From: Ornithorhynchus anatinus
Taxonomy: Eukaryota; Chordata; Mammalia; Monotremata; Ornithorhynchidae
Assembly: GCF_004115215.2 (NCBI RefSeq)
Contig: NC_041732.1
Coordinates: forward strand, 3,428,610 to 3,492,609
Length of the DNA: 64,000 nucleotides
Direction of reading: 5' to 3'
Part shown: positions 60,355 through 64,000 of the stretch, piece after piece
Numbering within the stretch: the stretch's first letter is position 1
Layout: each line of letters begins with the position of its first letter
Made by a program: the position numbers and the translations under genes
The notes under the pieces: generated by a model
The model's input: the letters and a program-made list of their open reading frames with translations, nothing else
Told to the model about the DNA's origin: nothing
Database searches by the model: none

Positions 60355-61500
60355 GTGTTTAAATTCTTATTATATGCCAGGCACCGTATTAAGGTCTGGG
60401 GTGGATACAAGCCTATCGGGTTGAACACAGTGCCTGTCCCACGTAGGTTTTACGGTCTCAATCCCCATTTTACAGATGAGGTAATTGAGGCAAGAAAAAT
60501 GAAGTGACTTGCCCAAGGTCACGCAGCAGATAAGTGGCAGAGTTGGGATTAGAATCCATGAGCTTGTGACTTCCAGGCCTATACTCTATCCACTATGCCT
60601 GCTTGGGAGAGTACAATATAAGAGAGTTATTATTAATAATAATAACTATAGTGGTATTTGTAAGTACTCATTATGAGCCAGGCCCTGTACTAAGCGCTGG
60701 GGATAGATACAAAATAATTGGATGGGCTCACAGTCCCCAGAATCCCCAGGAAACTGTGGCACAGAGAAATTAAGTGACTTGCCCAAGGTCACACAGCAGA
60801 CAAACGGCAGAGCTGGGATTAGAACCCAGGTCTTCTGACTCCCAGGCCCGAGCTCTTTCCACTACACCATGCTGAGATCATGGGCACGTTCCCTGCTCAC
60901 AAAGATCTTATAGTCTAGATGGGGAGGCAGCCGTTAATAGGAGTAAATAAATTACAGATATGTTCTGTAAGGGCTGTGAGATTGAGGGAAGGGGGAAGAA
61001 ATGCAAAACCAAGGGCAAGGGTGACGGAGAAGGGAGCGGGAGACGAGGAAATGAGGGTTTAGTCAGGGAAGGCCTCTTGGAGAAGATGGGCTTTTAATAA
61101 GGTTTTGAAGAGGGGGAGAGTGATTATCTATCCCATATTCTTTCATTCAATAGTATTTATTGAGTTCTTACTTTGTGCAGAGCACTATACTAAGCGCTTA
61201 GAATAATAAAGTTGGTATTTGTTAAGCGCTTACTACGTGCAGAGCACTGTTCTAAGCGCTGAGGGAAATACAGGCTGATCAGGTTGTCCCACGTGGGGCT
61301 CACAGTTTTAATCCCCATTTTACAGATGAGGGAACTGAGGCACAGAGAAGTGAAGCGACTTGCCCACAGTCACCCAGCTGACAAGTGGCAGAGCCGGGAT
61401 TCGAACCCACGACCTCTGACTCCCAAGCCCGGGCTCGGCAACAGATAGAGACAATCCCTGCCCAATGACGGGCTCAATATGAAGAGGGAGGGCATTCCGG
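60355..61500 (-). mobile_element. SINEs and inverted L2
   Basis: Minus-strand SINEs 60355-60620 and 60640-60880; inverted L2 60890-61200; a young Mon-1 (61201-61430) inserted in the following L2. Confidence 0.8.
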
Positions 61501-61519
61501 GCCAGAGGTAGGATGCGAC

Positions 61520-62440
61520 ATCTCCTCCGAAAGGCCTTCCCACATTAAGTGCCCCCTTTCCTCTCCTCCCACTCGCTTCTGCATCGCCCCGACTTGCTCC
61601 TTCTCCTCTTCCCCGCCCCCCAGCCCCCCAGCACTTATTTATTTATCTGTATTGATGTCTGTCTCCCCCCCTCTAGACTGTAAGCTCCTCGTGGGCAGGG
61701 AATGCGCCTGTTTATTGTAGTACTGTCTCCTCCCAACTCCTTAGTTGTGCGCTCTGCACGCAGAAAGTGCTCGATAAATACGACTGAATGAATGAACGTG
61801 GTCGAGAGGCGGGCAGTGAACAGAAATGAAGAGAAGCTCTCCTCTCTTGCTGTGCTCTCAATCTTTGTTTCCCTCAAGCTAAACTACTTATACAGCCTCG
61901 CTCACTCTCTTCCTCCTACGAGAACTATTTCCCCCAACGCGGACCACAAACCACAGTGCCCTTCATCTTCAAAGCCTTTCCGAAAGCCCATCTACTCCGG
62001 GAGGCCTTTCCTGATTCGTTCCTCCTTTCCTCCGGCTTTATCATCGTCCTCCTCAGTGGCATTTATTGAGCAGTTCCTATGTGCAGAGCTCTGTACGTAG
62101 GAGAGTGTCCTTGGGAGTCTACAATATGACGGAATCGGCAGACACATTCCCCGCCTACAGCGAACTTCCAGTCTAGAAGGGGAGGCGGACTTTTTTTTAT
62201 ATAGTATTTTTTTTAACGCTCATTAGGTATCAAATGCTGGTCTAAGTTCTAGGATAGATTAGGTTGGACCCATCTTGGACATCAATATAAATGATTTATA
62301 GTTTTTAATTTGAAGATCTGTATTTTAGTGCTTTATCGTTTCAACTACCTCCCCAACTCTCTGTATCCTCCACCACCTGTGGGACTCCGGTCCATGTTCT
62401 GTCTCTTAAGGGGTCACTCACTTAAATATCTACTCTCCTT
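61520..62440. mobile_element. L2 3' ends
   Basis: Plus-strand L2 61520-61795, a further L2 piece with ORF2-end similarity 61800-62050, inverted tail 62050-62190, then AT-rich worn sequence to 62440. Confidence 0.65.
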
Positions 62441-63010
62441 TTTTATGGTATTTGTTTAATGCTTATTATGCACCTGGCACTGAAATAAGTGTTGGGGTAA
62501 ATACAAGCTAATCAGGTTGCATACAGTCCATGTCCCACATAGGGCTCACAGTCTTAATCCTCATTTGACAGATGAGGTAACTGAGGCACAGAGAAGTGAA
62601 GTGACTTGCCCAAGGTCACCCAGCAGACAAGTGGTGGAGCTGGGATTAGAACTCAGGTCCTTCTGACTCCCAGGCCCGGGCTCTATCCACTAGGCCATGC
62701 TGCTGCTTCCTAGCTGTAAATTATTTTAGGGTGTGTCTCCTTTGCTAGATTATAAACTGTAGTCCCTAGACTGTAAACTCGTCACGGGCAGGGAACGTGA
62801 CTACCCACCTCCCTCTAGATTGTAAAATCCTACGGGCAGAAAACGTCTACTAATTCTGTTGTTTTGTACCCTCCCGTGTGCTTAGGACAGTGCTCTGCAT
62901 GTAGTAAGTGCTCAAAAAATACGATTGATTATATTGTATTCTCCCAACTACTTAGTACGGTGCTCTGCACCCAGTAGGCGCTCAATAAATATGATTGATT
63001 GATTATAAAA
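62440..63010. mobile_element. Minus-strand SINE and L2 tails
   Basis: SINE 62440-62710 (ends GGCCATGCTGCTGCTTCC); L2 tails 62750-62935 and 62936-63010 with CTCAATAAATATGATTGATT. Confidence 0.8.
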
Positions 63011-63364
63011 TCCTGTAGGGTGAGGCACTCATTGATTACCATCGATTGACTCATGTTCAAACTTCAATAGGGCTTTCCGAGGGCCAGGAATCTAAAAATT
63101 AGGGATCCGAAGCCGGGGGGGATTCTCCAGGTGAGGAAGAATCCATCATCTCCTAATGCCACATGGGGGAGAAGGAAAGGGTGGAGACTACGGCAAGAGG
63201 AAAGGACGTTAGAGCTGAGGTAGAATTTCCTGACTGAAGGTCAAGTGGGGAAACACAGGATTGAGAAGGAGAAAGAAAGGCCGTCTCTTCTCCTGGAGAT
63301 ATTTCTGCCGAGTGGACTCCTCCATCCTGGCGGGCCGGAGAACCGAGACCCGGGGAGGGATGGG

Positions 63365-63600
63365 ATGATGATGATGATGGTATTTTTTAAGCTCTTATTA
63401 TGTGTCAAGCACTGTTCTAAGTGCTGGGGTAGGTACAAGCTAATCAGGTTGGACACGGTCCCTGTCCCACTTGGGGCTCCCAGTCTTAAAGCCCATTTTA
63501 CAGTCGAGATAACGGAGTTCCAGAGCAGTCAAGTGACTTGCCCAAGGTCGCCCGGCAGACGAGTGGCAGAGCCGGGATTAGAACCCAGGTCCTTCTGACA
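63365..63600 (-). mobile_element. Minus-strand SINE fragment
   Basis: GATGATGGTATTTTTTAAGC to AGGTCCTTCTGAC; the tRNA-like head is missing. The unique stretch before it (63010-63364) shows no gene. Confidence 0.85.
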
Positions 63601-63649
63601 CGACCCCAGAGGGCAGCACGGTGGGATCGCAGCGACGACGGGAGTCCAG

Positions 63650-64000
63650 TGCACATAGAAACACTCTTTATTAATGCTTGGGAGGTGAGAAGCGGAGAGA
63701 CAGACTGTTCTTGTCATGCTGTTTCTGGAGAGTGGGGGGCTGTGGGTTGGGGGACATGCGGGGAGGGAGGGGTTCTGGGGGTGCTCAGAGAGGTGGAAGA
63801 GGCCAGAGCAGCAGTGCGCTCACCGAACAATGTAACTCAGATCAAGAGAATAAAAAAAAAGGGGAAGAGGGAGAGGAGGGGACCTCAGAATACGTTAGAG
63901 GCAGAGAAAGAGAAAATGGGGCTGGGGGAGACCCTTCTCCCCGACCCCAGGTCTCCACCCCCATGGACCAGCAAGGGTACACTGGGTCTGGAGAGAACTT
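63650..64000 (-). other. 3' UTR of a minus-strand gene entering from the right
   Basis: AATAAA on the minus strand at 63667-63672 followed upstream by repeat-free, purine-rich sequence to the window edge. No coding exon is visible. In human the gene beyond ALKBH6 on this strand is CLIP3, so this is the expected candidate, by gene order only. Confidence 0.45.

Overview
This is a 64-kb piece of a mammalian nuclear genome, almost certainly from a monotreme (platypus or echidna). The strongest clue is the repeat content. Dozens of copies of one tRNA-derived SINE occur in both orientations, and LINE-2 (L2) 3' ends occur everywhere. The SINE starts like GCAGCGTGGCTCAGTGG and ends in the tail CGCTTAGAACAGTGCT, which it shares with the L2 tail. 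This Mon-1/L2 pair dominates monotreme DNA. The host genes are intron-rich, with CpG-island promoters and mammalian-length proteins, and they match the human 19q13.12 gene group (COX7A1, CAPNS1, SYNE4, ALKBH6).

Layout from left to right. (1) 1-1,000: a CpG island with a possible first coding exon of an unidentified minus-strand gene. (2) 1,660-6,887, minus: a complete nine-exon RNase T2-family gene, a paralogue distinct from RNASET2. (3) 7,150-11,040: repeats, plus an array of GC boxes spaced about 21 bp apart. (4) 11,199-12,347, plus: COX7A1, convergent with (5) 12,825-15,633, minus: a complete third member of the SNAP-25/SNAP-23 family. (6) 18,659-22,565, minus: CAPNS1. (7) 23,190-24,160: a satellite-like array built from an L2 tail, then nested repeats to 28,980, including a 5'-truncated tRNA-Leu(UAA) copy. 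(8) 29,274-41,069, plus: a complete TMEM87-family gene. Its first intron holds a tandem array of truncated SINEs, and its sixth transmembrane region carries what look like two mutually exclusive exons kept apart by U2/U12 incompatibility. (9) 41,702-47,380, minus: SYNE4 (nesprin-4) with a KASH tail. (10) 49,864-56,866, minus: ALKBH6, with a non-coding first exon and promoter near 58,790-58,970. (11) About 58,970-63,640: repeats, then the 3' end of another minus-strand transcript (CLIP3 would be expected from human gene order).

The genes are ordinary housekeeping or tissue genes rather than an operon-like system: mitochondrial respiration (COX7A1), Ca2+ protease regulation (CAPNS1), membrane fusion (SNAP-25-like), Golgi membrane protein (TMEM87-like), nuclear-envelope tethering (SYNE4), 2-oxoglutarate dioxygenase (ALKBH6) and secreted or lysosomal RNase (T2-like). 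The most interesting result is evolutionary. TMEM87-like, a calpain subunit and SNAP-25-like stand side by side here, mirroring TMEM87A-CAPN3-SNAP23 on human chromosome 15. This looks like a whole-genome-duplication paralogon of which humans have kept only the calpain member at this locus.

Exon boundaries were read by eye from splice signals, reading phase and remembered family sequences; none was checked against transcripts. SINE and L2 borders are approximate to about 10-20 bp.
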